NCBI GenBank assembly: GCA_017590115.1
Contig: JAGGNK010015114.1
Span: forward strand, 1,619,307-1,683,306
Source: Montifringilla adamsi
Taxonomy: Eukaryota; Chordata; Aves; Passeriformes; Passeridae
DNA: 64,000 nt
Reading direction: 5' to 3'
In this document: one piece after another, positions 1-13,170 of the stretch
How the letters are laid out: every line of letters starts with the position of its first letter
How positions within the stretch are numbered: position 1 is the first letter of the stretch
Translations under genes and position numbers: made by a program
The notes under the pieces: generated by a model
Database searches by the model: none
Told to the model about the DNA's origin: nothing
What the model saw: only the letters and a program-made list of their open reading frames with translations

Positions 1-3000
1 AGGCTGCATACTCAGCCTTCTCATTGGAAAATGAAGACGTGGCAGGCTCTTGGCTCTGCGTCCGGATCCCCATGTCCCTCTGTGACTTGCAGACATTCCC
101 TAAGCCACTATATTCTCAAGTTGCAAACCCCAGCTTTGGTCCTGTCATAAAGGATTTGTACTTTCTTTTGTGCCAGCTGATCTGTAGCAGGAGAGGAGGT
201 GTCATTGTACTGAATATTCCACCTAATCAAAGGTTTTCAGTTAGGGAGTGGATTGACAGTACAGTTATTAGGCATTTTTTACCACTTTCTTGTAGATGTA
301 GCTTGAATCTCAAGTTATTAGTGACCAAAAAATGCCTACTGTGTGAAGGTTCAACACTGGTCCATGTGCAGCAATGATCATAGTTTGGAGTTCATAAAAC
401 ACTGATTCACAATCTATCCAAATTGGCTGTTGTGATAGGTAAAAGACGTGCACAAGTGGCTGCTGTCTCAGCCTGGGCTGGTTGTTTCTGGCTCATCCAT
501 CCTTCATCTTCTGACTTGATACTTTTTTATACTTAATGCATCCTGCGTTAACTTCCCATCAGTCACTCTAAGGTATAAAGTTCCTCACTATTCCCTGTCA
601 GACAGCTGCTGTATTGATGGTGTACTGTTGATTTCTAAACCCTCTGAGTGGAGAGTTTTAAAGCTCCGTTGTTATCTTTTCTCCAAGAGACTACTGGGAG
701 ACCTCTGCCCACTCCCCTCCAACCACACACAGTTTGTTATCTGTGACTGCTGTGAGTGTCAGTCCTGCCTGTTCCCTGCAGGATGGAGGCTGGTGCTGGG
801 GCAGCCTCTGTGGGGCTCAGTTCCTGTGGGGAATTGCCCATCATGGCTGTTAAACCTCCTCTGTGCCACTCCATGTGGGGAGAGCTGGGAAGGACAGAGA
901 CAGTTTGGCCTTGGCTGTGCTCTGGGAAGCATGGGCATCCTTTGTCCTTTGGGAGAGGCAGACCTCAGCATACACATGTGTTTTCACAATGGACACTCAG
1001 CAGCACTCTGTAGATGCACCAGAACAACAGTACCTGGGAATGTGAGGGATAAGGAAAAGGGCTTCTGGGGTTGTGTTCTATGTCCTTAAAAATTAGGAGG
1101 CAAACTTAAACTTCAAAACATGCAGTTGTGTTTGTTCTGCTGAAAAAGGGTCTATCAGCTGCAGTCAGAAGGGCAGTGCTTACTTTTATTTACTGGTGTC
1201 TTTGTTCATTATCTTAACCCCGAAAGTAAGCACTGTGTGGATGTGTAAAAAGAATTAATTTCATTCTGAGAGTTATTTCCTAACGTGAAAGAAGAAGAAA
1301 TCGTGAGTGATAGCTTGCTGTGCTCTGACCTGCCTTTTGACTGTAGTTTCATAGCTAAACAAAGAACTGTTCGTCCAAAACATTCTCAACTGTCACTTTA
1401 GAGAACTTAAATAAGATTGATCCGTTCCTAAATCCATGGAACAAAACAATAAAAGAAAGTGCTTTTCACTGCTGCTGATGACCAAGGCAGAGGGATGACA
1501 CTGCCTGTAAGGATAAAATGAACACTGAAACCACTTGCAGGGACTCCTTTATTTTGGAAGTGATTGATTTAAGCTTTTGCTGTAATATTTAATTTGTGTC
1601 TCTGTAATGTGCATCAGTAGTCTGGCCAACTCAGGTTCTTTCTATAGCCTCAACTCTGTAACATTTGCAGAATACATTTCTGGAATTTGTAGGAATTTAT
1701 TCAGGCAAATACATCTAATTTTTCTGTCCATCTTAGGGTGAGTGCTACACAAAATAAGATCCAGGTTAAGCAGAAGAAATGGATTCTATTTGTTCTAGTT
1801 TGCATGACCTGCAGATGATTTTGTTCTTCAACATATTCATTCTTACCACAATTATCCTGCTATTGCCTTTTTTTTTTCTTTGAAATTTTTTATTGCTGCC
1901 AGGAACTATGATAGATTTGTACTGATTATTGTCCTAGCTGATTTTTACCTGGAAAAACCCAGGGAAGTTGGCATTCCCCTTCCTCTTAACCTTGTCTTGG
2001 ACTGATGGCTAACTTTTCCATTACTCAGCAAATCAGTCTGGCAAAAGTAGAAGATGGACCCATTTATTGTTTAAAGGGGGAAAAATGTTTAAAAGATGAA
2101 GACATGGCTTTGTAAACACAGAAGCAGGGAGACTGAAAGGTGGAATGATTCAGCTGTTGGTAATGGAGGCTGTCTATCCAGTTTCCCATACCTGCCTTGT
2201 CAGTGTAGGATTTTTATCTGGGTAATGGCAGATGTTTATGTGATACTGCATTTCCTCACCACAGTAAGTTACAGTGACAACTGGTGTCAGTGGATACCAA
2301 GTTTGTGTTGTGAAATCCTGACTTGCACTGGGAGTCTTGTCTCAGGAAACCCAGATTATGTTCTCTAGTTTGTTGCATTGGCTGTACTGTTATTTACCCC
2401 ATGTATGTGTTCAGTTGTGTTTTCATGTGTGACCCCTTTGAATTAAACTGCTTTTTTTAGTTTTATTTTATATCTCTGGCTTTGCTATTGGCCTGAAGTT
2501 GGCAATGGCCACATAACATCAGCATTCTGTGCCTCAGTTTCTCATGGGGAAATCAGGGAGGAGGACTTGCTTTCCTTGAACAACACTTGGAGAAAGGCTT
2601 AGTGAAAGAGCTGACTCTTGCTGTTGTATTTTACAATTCTGCAGTGGCTCCCATTGCACTGTGGATGATAGGTGACATTAGACTGATCGTATTGACATAG
2701 TAACCAAGTACACATACTGATGGGTCAGTGTGTGTCCTCAAGTCACAGAAGAACTTTTTGGCTGTACATCTGATTATTTTGCAGGAAGAGTAAATAAAAA
2801 TGTAAAGTAGTGGACAGTTGGCTGAGTGTCCCTGCATTTTGTAAATCCTGAGCTGTGAGCTCTTTGTGCTGGCTTCCCTGAGAAATTCAGGGCACTGCTC
2901 ATTCGGTCTGTAAAGTGGCAAGTGCTTAAAATTGTCTCAGTTGAGTACTTAATGGATCAGAAGGCACAGCTGGAGAAAAGCTACTGTGGATCTCATGCTA

Positions 3001-6000
3001 CTGAACACCTATTTAGTGTTGTTATGCTCAAGTTGATTATTTGCTTTGGAGAAGCAGGAGCAAGGCAAATAATATTTTATTCTTTTTGGTGTTTACAGAG
3101 GTTTTAATGAATGGGTTTTAACAGCACCATTAAAATTTGATGTGTGTCTCCCTGCCATATTTCTGAGGTGGTGTGATGTACATTTGAGCTTTTGATTTTG
3201 ATTATAGACTTCATAGCTACAGTGGTCTGCTGTTATATGAGACTAAGCTGCTTTAAATTTCAGTTTGCATGGTTGATACAACTGGGCAGTTACATAGCAA
3301 GTGGTACCTGTTTGTTTTGTCATCTCTGAACAAACTTACGTTGTGTGATTTGTGTCTCAAGCATCTCAAAGAGAGGTTTGTCTTTGAGTAATAACATACA
3401 CTTACATCTTTAATTTGTTTTCTCCTTGTAAAGAATGGCCTAGTCAAAATCATAGAATTGTCTCTGAATCTCAAAGTACCCAGGATTTTTGCTGTTTGCC
3501 TTTTAAAGTATTTCTCCTTTAAATTAATGTTACAAAATTGTCTATAACCAATATACTGAAAAAGCCATTGATGTCTTTAAAATGGAATTAGCAGTTGCTA
3601 ATTGTAACACCTTTCTATGTGTGTATGTTTTCTTGTTAATTAAGTGTCCAGTGATCAGGAATCAGCAGCAATACTCACGTTAGAAAACTTTTAAATTAGA
3701 CACTGATAGACAAATTCAACAAACAAGGCACATGATAAAAGGCTATGAGCAGAAGTCGAATTACTCCTTCATGAGCAACTTCCGTTGGCTTCCTTTAACA
3801 GAGAGTTCATTAATGAACCATGAACATTTGAAATGTGATTAATGTAGAAGTGCTACTATATGAATGAGTCCTGGGAGCACTTACTTTGGAAAAAAAAAAA
3901 AGGACAAGAAAATGGAAGAGAACAGCCAATTTCAGCTTCAAAATGCCCAGTACGCACATTTTCTACAATGGCTGCAAAAATGAAGTGCCAGTGTGGACAG
4001 GTAGAGATGTAACATGAGAGCTTACCAGATTTTCAGAAACAGCAAAAGTAAAAACATCTGGGGTGCTAGTGCTCGATTTGGACCAGAGAAATTAAAATAA
4101 ACAAGAGAAAGAAACTAAAAAAGTCAGTCACAAGTGAACCCTTCAAGATGTGGAGAAGGTTTGAAGCCCAGAGCACCTTCATAGCACCTATCAGAGAAGA
4201 CTTTGAAATAACCTCAGAAAGTTTAAATCACTGAATAGTAGTGTGAATGTGAATACAAAATAAAAAAGTTAAATCACAGTGAGTTTAAACTAAGACATGC
4301 ATAAGGCCTGCAGCAATTGCATATAAGGTGAGCCAGAAATGACTGAAATCTTTTCAGGAGTGGTCACTGAATGCAAATTCATCTGTGTTCATTAGGAAAG
4401 TAGTCGGTAGGATTCCACTGTTAAAGTGCTCCCACTTTTACAGTGGACATCAGAGGTCATCCTCATGAAGCACAGGCAAGGAAATCACAGAAAAACTGAC
4501 AGAATGAAAAGCAATAAATCTTCAAACCCCTGTAATCTTCCTTCTGCTAAAGGTGATTGCCAGAGTACAGCTAAGCTGTGCCTCTGGACTAGAGCACTGC
4601 TGCTGCTGTCTGTTCCTACGGCTGGCATGTGAACTTCTAGTGCCAGGTGATAAACAGCATCGAGGCAGTAGAGATGTTTATCTGGAGAGTTTTAGTGACA
4701 GTCTTGTTCACTGGTAAACAAGGACGTGAGGCACGAAACAGGCAAGCTCAATCCACTGCATAGTGCTTTATATGATTAGACAGACTTTTTCATGTGGTGT
4801 GGCTTCAAATCCTCTTTGCTCTTCTGCCCTCAGAGACTTCTGTGTTATCAAAATTGTTGAGACCAAATCTATGAATGCATTTATAGTTGTATCACAGCCT
4901 TATCTGCCATCACAGGAAGCTGCTGCTCTTGTTGTTGTTGTTATTGTTATTGTTGGTATTATGATTGCCACATTTTGTTCCTGGGTTCAGCAGTCTGACC
5001 CACTGAGCTTTGGCAGCTTGTCTGCTCCTTCCAGTATTACCCAGTCAAGTTTTCAAGGATGTAAAAGAGCTTGCTAAATACAGTTTGAAAATATAAATGT
5101 TCTTTTCTACCAGTTAACATAAAGGCACTTGTAGTGCCTTTAAAACCATTTCAGTGTACCGTTATGAATATACTTGACTGTGATGTTGAAGTGTAAATAT
5201 TTCAAAGTAAGCAAGCCTAGTATTAAGGTACAGTCTTAGTCATGTTATTACAACATATTTGGTATGTCAGTAAAGAACTTCTTTTTGAAGGTATTGCAAG
5301 TTGTAGATGTACTGTTTTCTTGTCTAGTCTTTGCTGTTTTCAAGTAAGTATTATAATACTTATTTTACAAAAGACTAAAGATGAACATGTGAGAATCTCA
5401 GAGCATTAACCACTGTGATAAAGGCTGATGAGGAGGTTGGTACCAGTCCTCCATTACTGCAATGAGTGCTGTCCTCAGTGCACTTACTTGTTTCCAACAA
5501 GGACCTCATCCTAGTGCATTGTGTGTACAGAGATAAAAAGGTTTTCAGAGTTGATCACGCACCCCCGTGAACATTAGAGACACAGCGTCATGGCATGATT
5601 AATGTGACAGCTGATCCGGTCTTACCAGAACAGTGCCAGCTCTTCGTTGCATCGACTGCGACTCCGCTTTATCATCAGGCTTGATAACACTCTGCAGCAC
5701 AATTTGCTTGCCACAATAGCTCAGAAGCTTCAGAGGGGATGTGGTCCTGCAGATCAAAGCAGGCTGGTAATTGCACTTGTCTGTTCTATGTTTACCTGCG
5801 TCAGCTCCAAATTGCTTCCAGTCTTGCATCGGAATGGTGGGGTTTTTTTGTGATTGTATCTGTGGTTTGACCTTGCTTTTATTTCCTGGCTGACACATTT
5901 CCCTGGCCCTAGAAGTAATATTCCTTGATATCAACTGTTTTCCACCCAAGGTGAACTTGTAAGAGTCTGTCTCCATATATTGTGTTTTTCATATGAAGAT

Positions 6001-6132
6001 ATGCCCAGTTAATACCTGCTGGTGAATAATGTACTGGGAATCATGTGTTAAATTTGTTTCTTATTTTTCTTTGAGCAATAGAGATGAAAATATGCTTCCT
6101 TGTTTTCTAACTGGCGAGCACACTTTGTCCAA

Positions 6133-6152
6133 TTTCTCTTTCGAAAGAGAAA
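6133..6152. promoter_or_regulatory. 20-bp perfect palindrome matching IRF/ISRE half-sites on both strands
   Basis: The sequence TTTCTCTTTCGAAAGAGAAA is its own reverse complement. With the next base (C, 6153) the + strand reads GAAAGAGAAAC, which fits the interferon-response core GAAANNGAAAC; the other strand carries GAAAGAGAAA. Whether any factor binds is unknown. It lies deep in an intron with no promoter evidence around it. Confidence 0.35.
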
Positions 6153-6770
6153 CAGTGTTTTAATCTAATAGAAAATAAATTGCAAAAATACTTACTTTAA
6201 AAGGGACAGACATTTAATAATTTTTTCAGTGATATGACACTAAGGTCAGGGGGAGACTTTTTCTACCTGAGGCTCTCAAACATATTTCTCCTTTATTTCA
6301 GGTAAATGGAGAGTATATGTTTGATTTTTTTCCTCTTATCTCTTTTTGCTGTTGCAGCTTGTGTGCCTTAAATTTCCTGCAACTTGAACATTCTTTATGC
6401 TAATTTTTTTCTTAGCTTCTTTGTAAAAATTGTTTTCCTAGTCCTGTATCCCTCTTTTGGTGGATATAAAGAGTGCATTATACATATTTGAAAGTAACCG
6501 TGGGACTTGAGTAAAGAGCCCATATAGTGGTCAGAAAGCTCCAGGTAGAAACACCTCCAAATAGTCTGTGTTGCTGGTACTAAATTATCCATCAGGAGTG
6601 CCTTCTCGTGGACAACGTTTAGCTGGATTGACCACATGCTGTGTGCTCACTCGTGGGCAACAAATCAGGAAGATTGCTGCTTGCTGTAGACATTCTTGAT
6701 TTTCTGGTAAGAACATTCTTGAACTACAGAACAGTCATGTTATTTTTCTCCATCTGTATGAAAAGAGGTC

Positions 6771-7475
6771 AGCCAGAGGATCAGGCCCAGCCTGGGTTTA
6801 TGACAGGCAGGTCCTGCTTGAACAGCCTGAACTCCTAAGCACAGGGGAAAGGCTGTGGGTGTTGTCTGCCTGGAAGTTACCAACCCCCTTGTCACGGACT
6901 CCCGTGTGGTGGAAGCGGCTGCTCACGCCTTGGCCAGGTGCTCTGTTTGCTGGGCTGGCGCCTGGCTGATGGCCGGCCAGGGAGCGCTCTGGGTGGAGCC
7001 CCGTCCTGCTGGGGCTGGCACCAGTGCTGCTCCCAGGGCCCGCTGTTCATTGTCTTCAGTGGGGATCTGGGCAGGGCAGCCAGGCCACCCTCACGCCCCA
7101 GCCTGGATCAGGAAGGCTCTGCACATGGATCTGCACAGGCTGGATCCAAGGGTGTGAGGTTCACCCAGGCCAAATGTCAGGTCCTGCCCTTGGGTCACAA
7201 CAACCCCCTGCAGCTCCAGGCTGGGCAGAGGGGCTGGCAGGCAGCAGGAAAGGCCCTGGGGGTGCTGCTGACAGAGTCTGAACATGAGTCCAGGTGTGCC
7301 CAGAGGGGCAACAAGGCCAAGGGCACCTGCAATATCACTGTCCCTGAAGGTGTTTAAAAGACATGTGTATATGTGGCACTTAGGGACATAGGTTACTGGT
7401 GAGCTTGATTGATTGTGTTGATTGGTAGTGTTGATTGAGTGTTTGGACTTGATGATCTTAAAGGTGATTTCCATG
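6771..7475 (+). mobile_element. CR1 LINE fragment, internally deleted
   Basis: From about 6771 the sequence follows the reverse-transcriptase part of the avian CR1 ORF2. It begins with a stretch equivalent to 'gggtttatgacaggcaggtc' and runs through a conserved segment whose translation includes AKCQVLPLGHNNPLQ at about 7169-7213. Near 7333-7340 it jumps straight to the far 3' end ('ccctgaaggtgtttaaaaga', then the 3' UTR with 'ttggacttgatgatcttaaa', to about 7475). The region between, which in intact CR1 encodes the C-terminal part of ORF2, is missing. Frames are broken and there is no intact protein, so this is a dead copy. The block is clearly more GC-rich than the surrounding intron. The 5' limit is approximate. 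Confidence 0.85.
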
Positions 7476-10400
7476 CTTAATGTTACAGTGACGCCATATT
7501 TCTCCTGTGCCAGGCTCTAGATCTGCTTGATGTTATCTGGGACTCTGCCAGCCGCATCTGAGCAGACTGATGTCCTCTCTCTTGCACTGCGTGGCCTGGA
7601 GGATTCCTGGTATTGCACAGAGACCCTGAGAAGGATCTGTTTGAAATTCTGTGTGGCAGGAGGCAGAGCAGAGTGATTTAAATTGGGCTTTAACTCTTTA
7701 GATGACGGTTTATTAGTGTTTGAAGCTGGAGTTCTGACTGGGGTGTAACAATGTGACACAAACCTATTCACAAAGCTCTTCCTGGTAAAATTATTTGCAA
7801 TGCAAATATGTTTTTGGGTACTGAGTGCTGTCTTTGCTCAGTGTGTGCCCTTTGTCTGGCAACAAGCTCGTTGAGGAAAATGAGAAATGGCTGTAAACAA
7901 AGAAGGACTTTGAAGTTCGTCTCCTGCCTCTCTGATCACTAGGGGTAGCTGTTCTTCGGCGTTCCATTATCGAGAGCTACCTTAATCTCTCAGAGGATGT
8001 GGCAAAATATCATTAGCTGGCATGCACAGATAACAGGCATCACTGCACTTCTAGGGCCATGTCATGTGAGATATATATTAATGAGAGACTCAGTAATGGA
8101 TGACAAGTGTAGTTTTCAAAAGTGTTTGACTTGTCCAAGTTGTATTTAAGGTGTAAAGAATAAAAGAGACTACAGAATCTATAGACTTGAGCAGAATCTG
8201 CAAATGTTTGCATATTTTGTGTTGTTAAACTGAAGTGGGACTTAGGTATTCTTTAGCACAGTGTTTTGTAGTCTGCAGATAGGAAATGTATTTTACAAAA
8301 CGTATTAATCTTGATTTGTAATTGAATCAAGTTGTCTTCACTGAGCCTTAGGTGAATGAGACTTTTGTTAGCAAAATAAAATAAGAAAGGTTTGAATATT
8401 GTTCTGACACATGTCCAGAAACACAAGAGCTTTTTAGAGTGTGTTAGAAATGTGAATAGTCTCAAAACTTGAGGAGGTGAATTCTTCATGAGGTCACAGA
8501 TAGTACTTGGCATCCTTTGTAGGAACCACCTGCTTTTAGAGTTTCAGTCTGAGTCTTCTGTGCTGGCTCCTGTCACTTTACAGTACATGGTGCTAAGAAG
8601 AGGAGTTAAATTAGAAGCATTTTTCTGTTTAGCAACATTTCCTATTAATTTAAATACAAATTCCAGGAATGTTGCCAGTGTTGTTTGTGCTGTAAATAGG
8701 TGCATATTGTGCACACATATAATTTAGGGTATTTTCTGGCTTATTAATAAATGCATTGAATCAAAAATTGGTCTCATTTAAGTATGGAATAAAAATTGGA
8801 TCAGTCTTTTCTTACACTTTACCTGTTCCAACAGTGTATATATATCATTATGAGCAAGGAGCGTGACCCATGTTTTGTGGAAGCTGTGTTGTAGTGGGTG
8901 GGAGTCACAGGACACTAATTGCTAATGAGAGAGAACTAACTGTTGCTAACTACAGAGGATGCTCACTGCTTCTGCAACAGCTGAAACATATTTTTAACAA
9001 AGATTTTGTTTTTTGAACTTCAGTTTTTCTTCCAAAAGATTGGAGAAAAATTTCTTGGTAAAGCCCTGCATTGCAAGTCCACATTGCTCTCTAATATGAC
9101 AACAGGTAAACCCATTGACAATTACAGATGTTGTCTTCAGAGCTCCTTTCCGAAATGCCTTTCTGTCATCTGGCTCATTCCTGTTCAACTCTCTCTTCCA
9201 TTACTAAACTTATTCCCAAGGTGGGAAGCTGTTCATTTTCTGCCACAGCCTCCGTCGGTCGGTGCCTTCATTGTATGGCAGTGTCTCTTCATAGTAGGCT
9301 TGAAACAGACAAGGCACTTGCTTCTCAGTGATGATGTGGTTTTTAATTCTCATTAGTCCTTTGTAAGTTCAGAAATGGCAGTGTTGTATGAAACAACCTC
9401 TTAAAGGTAGCAAGAACTGGCATTTCCTGTCGTTCTCTGCCCCATGTTGAATGTTCACTGATGCTGGAATTGAGTTCCTTGATTTTTGTTTCATCACTGA
9501 TTTCCATAGTATATAATTTAGAGCCCCTGAGTATGCTTCTCTTTGATATTTCAATTATATATGAAAATGAAAGCAAAGTGTTGTTTGTGCTGCTTAAAAG
9601 CTTGTCCTTATTTTCTTTTTTTTAGCTTTGTCAGCAAAGTTGCGTACAGTGTATTGAGGTTTACCAGCTGTTTCAACTGCACTGAACCTTTCAGTTTTGT
9701 TGTCTTGGTTTTATTTAGGCTCAGGTTACAGGTAAAATTTGAGTGTATTTATCTTTCAGAATGATATTGGATAGCATTAGGTTGGATCATTTTTTAGCAG
9801 ATGAAATTTGTTAAAAGCATAGTACTTACTGGTACACTGCACATTTCCCAACCTTGTGATTGCTACCAAACTACTTTTAAAACTGGTCAGAATGCAAAAT
9901 TAAAAGTGCAACATTTTCAGTAAATGTCATACTTAATATATAGTGTGACAAGTAGTTAAAGATATTTTATATAACATGGGATCTTTATCATTTTATTGCA
10001 TGACGAGTAAATGGATATTTTAGTGTATTTCCTTCAGCCTATTTGATCTCCCCCATGCTCATAATTTCTGCTGGCACTCGGGTAGTGTTGGCTGCTTGCT
10101 GCAAAAACAGCCACAAAGTGAGCAGAGCATGTATGCACTCATTTGTTCTAAACAAAACCTGCACCTAAAGTTTTTGCAGGTGCTACAGTAACCTTCTTCC
10201 CTCTCCAAATTTCTTGAAACATGGCTAAGAATACCCAAAAGCTCCCAGTGCCTATTGTCCATACATTGTCAGGGACTTCTCAGAGCACTTCTGTTGTGCT
10301 GCTTATGGTGGATTTAACTGACATGTTTTAAGAGTTGGTTTGTCCCAGTTCCTACACCTCTATCTGCCAGTATTGCTTAAAATTTGACTAAATTTAAGAG

Positions 10401-12479
10401 AGGCAATGCTTTTTTTTTACACGCTTGCAAGTGCTATGGGATTGCCATGATGGTTTAGTGAAAGCACATTCTGTTGGACATCTGTCAGCTTTTGGCTTTG
10501 GACTTGGCCAAAAGTCATCCTGTTGGACTGTGTAGTTTGCAACATGAAGTTCCTTTCTCCTTTTTCTCAGTGTGGTGTAAATCAGACATAGCTCCAGTGC
10601 CCTGCAGCTCTGTCTGCTGTTCTCTTCTGATCACTTGGGACACAAGTAGTTGTACTGAGAGATTTGATGGGATTCCCCCAAAGTCAGAGAATCTTTTAGT
10701 TGGCACCTGCTCTGCTAACACAATGTCTTTAGGCAAGGAGAAGTACAGGGCAGGCATCATGACATACCCAGTTATTGGCATCTTCTGCCTTCAGTGGTGT
10801 GGTTCTCCCTGGCATTGTTCAGCTCTCAGAGGTCCATTGGATGCTGTGTGAGGAGCCAGGTGTGTCTGAGCCTGGATTAGCAGAAAGACCATCTGGAAGC
10901 ATCGAGGCTCTTCTCAGCCAAGTTGCCAAGCTCAGCACGGCTGAATGATGCCCCAAGATGCACGAGCCTTCAGCTTCGTGGCTGTCGGGCCTGAGCTCTT
11001 GGTTTGGTTTCCTCAGCTCAGTATCTGTGCCTGCAGTGCTCTTATGTGATAGTGCCCACCTGAGGTTTCCTGAGTGTAGAAAAAATGTGTATGATATTTA
11101 ATTTGCTGTTGTTATGGATGAGTGTAGAAGTGTATCAGTAACCTTAAAAAAATAATGAGCTGGAGTTTGATAGTCTTAAGCAAGCAAAACTAAGCCCTGG
11201 GTCTGCAAACTCATTTCCTTTTCAAGTATCCTTCTCTCTCATGCTGTCTGAGTAGGAAACAACTCTTCCATAATTCATAGTTTAATTTCTTTCTGGTAAT
11301 TACAGAAGAAACCTTGCCTGGAATATTGGCTTTGCCTTTTCTGCTTAGCTTTCCCATTCTCACTGTTTTATGATTTTGGTTTTGCTCTTATTAACATTCC
11401 TTGCAGATGCAGTGTCACATCAGCGTTGTGCTTTAAGTAATATGGTTTACTACAGCATCCATTTTCACTGAGGCTATAAGCACAATCTCATGTAAAGCTT
11501 TTTCATGTACAATTGCTCTAGAGTTTTCTTGAATCCCATTCATGTGGTTTTGTTGAATGATTATTTTTACTTGTTTTTAATATATAATATTGTCATGTGG
11601 TTGAAGAGGTATTTTGCCTACTTTGGAAGACATACTCTAATTAAAAATGAACATATGGCACCCTTGAATATCTCTGAAAAGCAGGTGTTTAAATGTATAC
11701 TTTCCATGTGAAAATTGTAGTAAGTTAATAAAGGAGGATTCCAGCCTTTATTTTTAGGCAATGCTTGTTGTGGCAGTCTGGAAGCTCCCTGAAGTTTATT
11801 ACATACAGCAAGTGCATTTGAAAGTGTATTTATTTACATACAAAAGATGATGCCAAATTGAAGTTATACTTTCAGCACTGTGCCTTTTAATGTGTTTTAT
11901 ACTTTTGTCAATGATTGATATTTGAAGTGATTCCCCTTTTTTCTCCCTTACAAACAGACGAACAATTCTCCTTGTGATTTTATAATAGGGAGGTCAGGAT
12001 ATCTTTTGGTGGAACAGGGTGGAGGGGAGGAGTTATAGAGGAGGGCTTCCATTCAGCTATACTGTTCCTAGAGTAATAGCAAGTATTTTATTCATGGAAA
12101 TCTGAAGTAAAATAAATATATCTAGTAAGTGTCACATTATCTTCATTCTCAGAATCATGCTCCCAGCTTTACTAAATGATTCTCTTTTCATGGAACTTAT
12201 TAACAGTATTTATGTATCAAATTAATATAAAATTGGCTTTTCTTTGATCTGGAATGTTTAAACGTGGCTCTCAAATATGGTAATTGAGAGGTTTGTACAC
12301 TTGCTGTTTTGAGCCTCTCATCAGATCAGCCTGCAGTTGTGGCAGCTCTTTCAGTCCAAACTGGGTTTACAGTGTAAGCTAAATACAGTCTGACACATTC
12401 ATCTGTATTTATTTTTGTATATCTCAGTGTGAGGATTGTGATGTGTTTGAAGAACGTATCTGTGTGTTGTGGAATGCCC

Positions 12480-13170
12480 AGATGCATGCACAGCAGTAGC
12501 AGCAGCCCTCGGAGCAGCAGGAGCAGGTGAAGGAGGAGGGTTCTCCAGCGCTTGTGCCCCAGCAGGACGCACAGCAGCCCAGTGAGTTCTCCCGGGAGAC
12601 CTGCAGGGTCAGGGCCACTTCAGTCCCGAGCTGCCCGGGGTGCTCGCTGCTGGCAGCGTGTCCCACGGCTCCTCAGAGGACTCTGAGCGGGGCAAGGGGA
12701 GCTGCTGAGCTGCTGGCAGCGGCTGTCCTGCACCAGCCAGAGCCTGTTACACAGTCCTCCCGGGCATTTGGGGCTGCAGCTCTGCGTGGCTGCTGGGTGC
12801 CACCTGCACTGGCGCTGCCATTAAATGCTGCGGCTCCTGGGAAGAACCAGGGGGCAGCGTGGCTTTTGGCAGGGTGGCACTTCATCACTAATTACTGGGG
12901 AATGGGAAACTTCAAAACTATCTGCCAGCTAAGAAATGAAGGTGGTAACTGGCTGCCTCTGCTAGAACAAACACAAGCACTTGAAAAGAATAAAAGAGAG
13001 TTCCTTAGCAGTAAACTGTTGTGGAAGTGGCAGTGTGGGTGGGCTTTGCCCCTGGCTGCCCTTTGCTGTTCCTGTTCAAATGCCCATCGAGCGGTGAGGG
13101 TTACTGAGGTGGTTGGTGGCAGCTGCTCTGACCTGACACTGTGCTGAGGAGCAGCCGGGGAGAGCTCAGA
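12480..13170. other. GC-rich intronic block, unrecognised
   Basis: A block of about 0.7 kb with many GC-rich words and several CpGs stands in AT-rich intron. It opens with AGCAGCAGGAGCAGG-like low-complexity sequence near 12500-12530. An open frame of 206 codons crosses it (12527-13147), but its translation is a low-complexity mix rich in A, L, C and G with no domain I recognise. Scarce stops are expected at this GC content. It could be an old repeat or isochore-like island. I do not assign a gene. Confidence 0.4.

Noticed and set aside
628..1089. 153-codon open frame near the left end
   Set aside because: No domain, no splice-site support, and overlapping open frames in other phases point to local GC content.
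12527..13147. 206-codon open frame on the + strand
   Set aside because: Stop codons are rare in this GC-rich block; the translation has low-complexity A/L/C/G content and no known domain or splice context.
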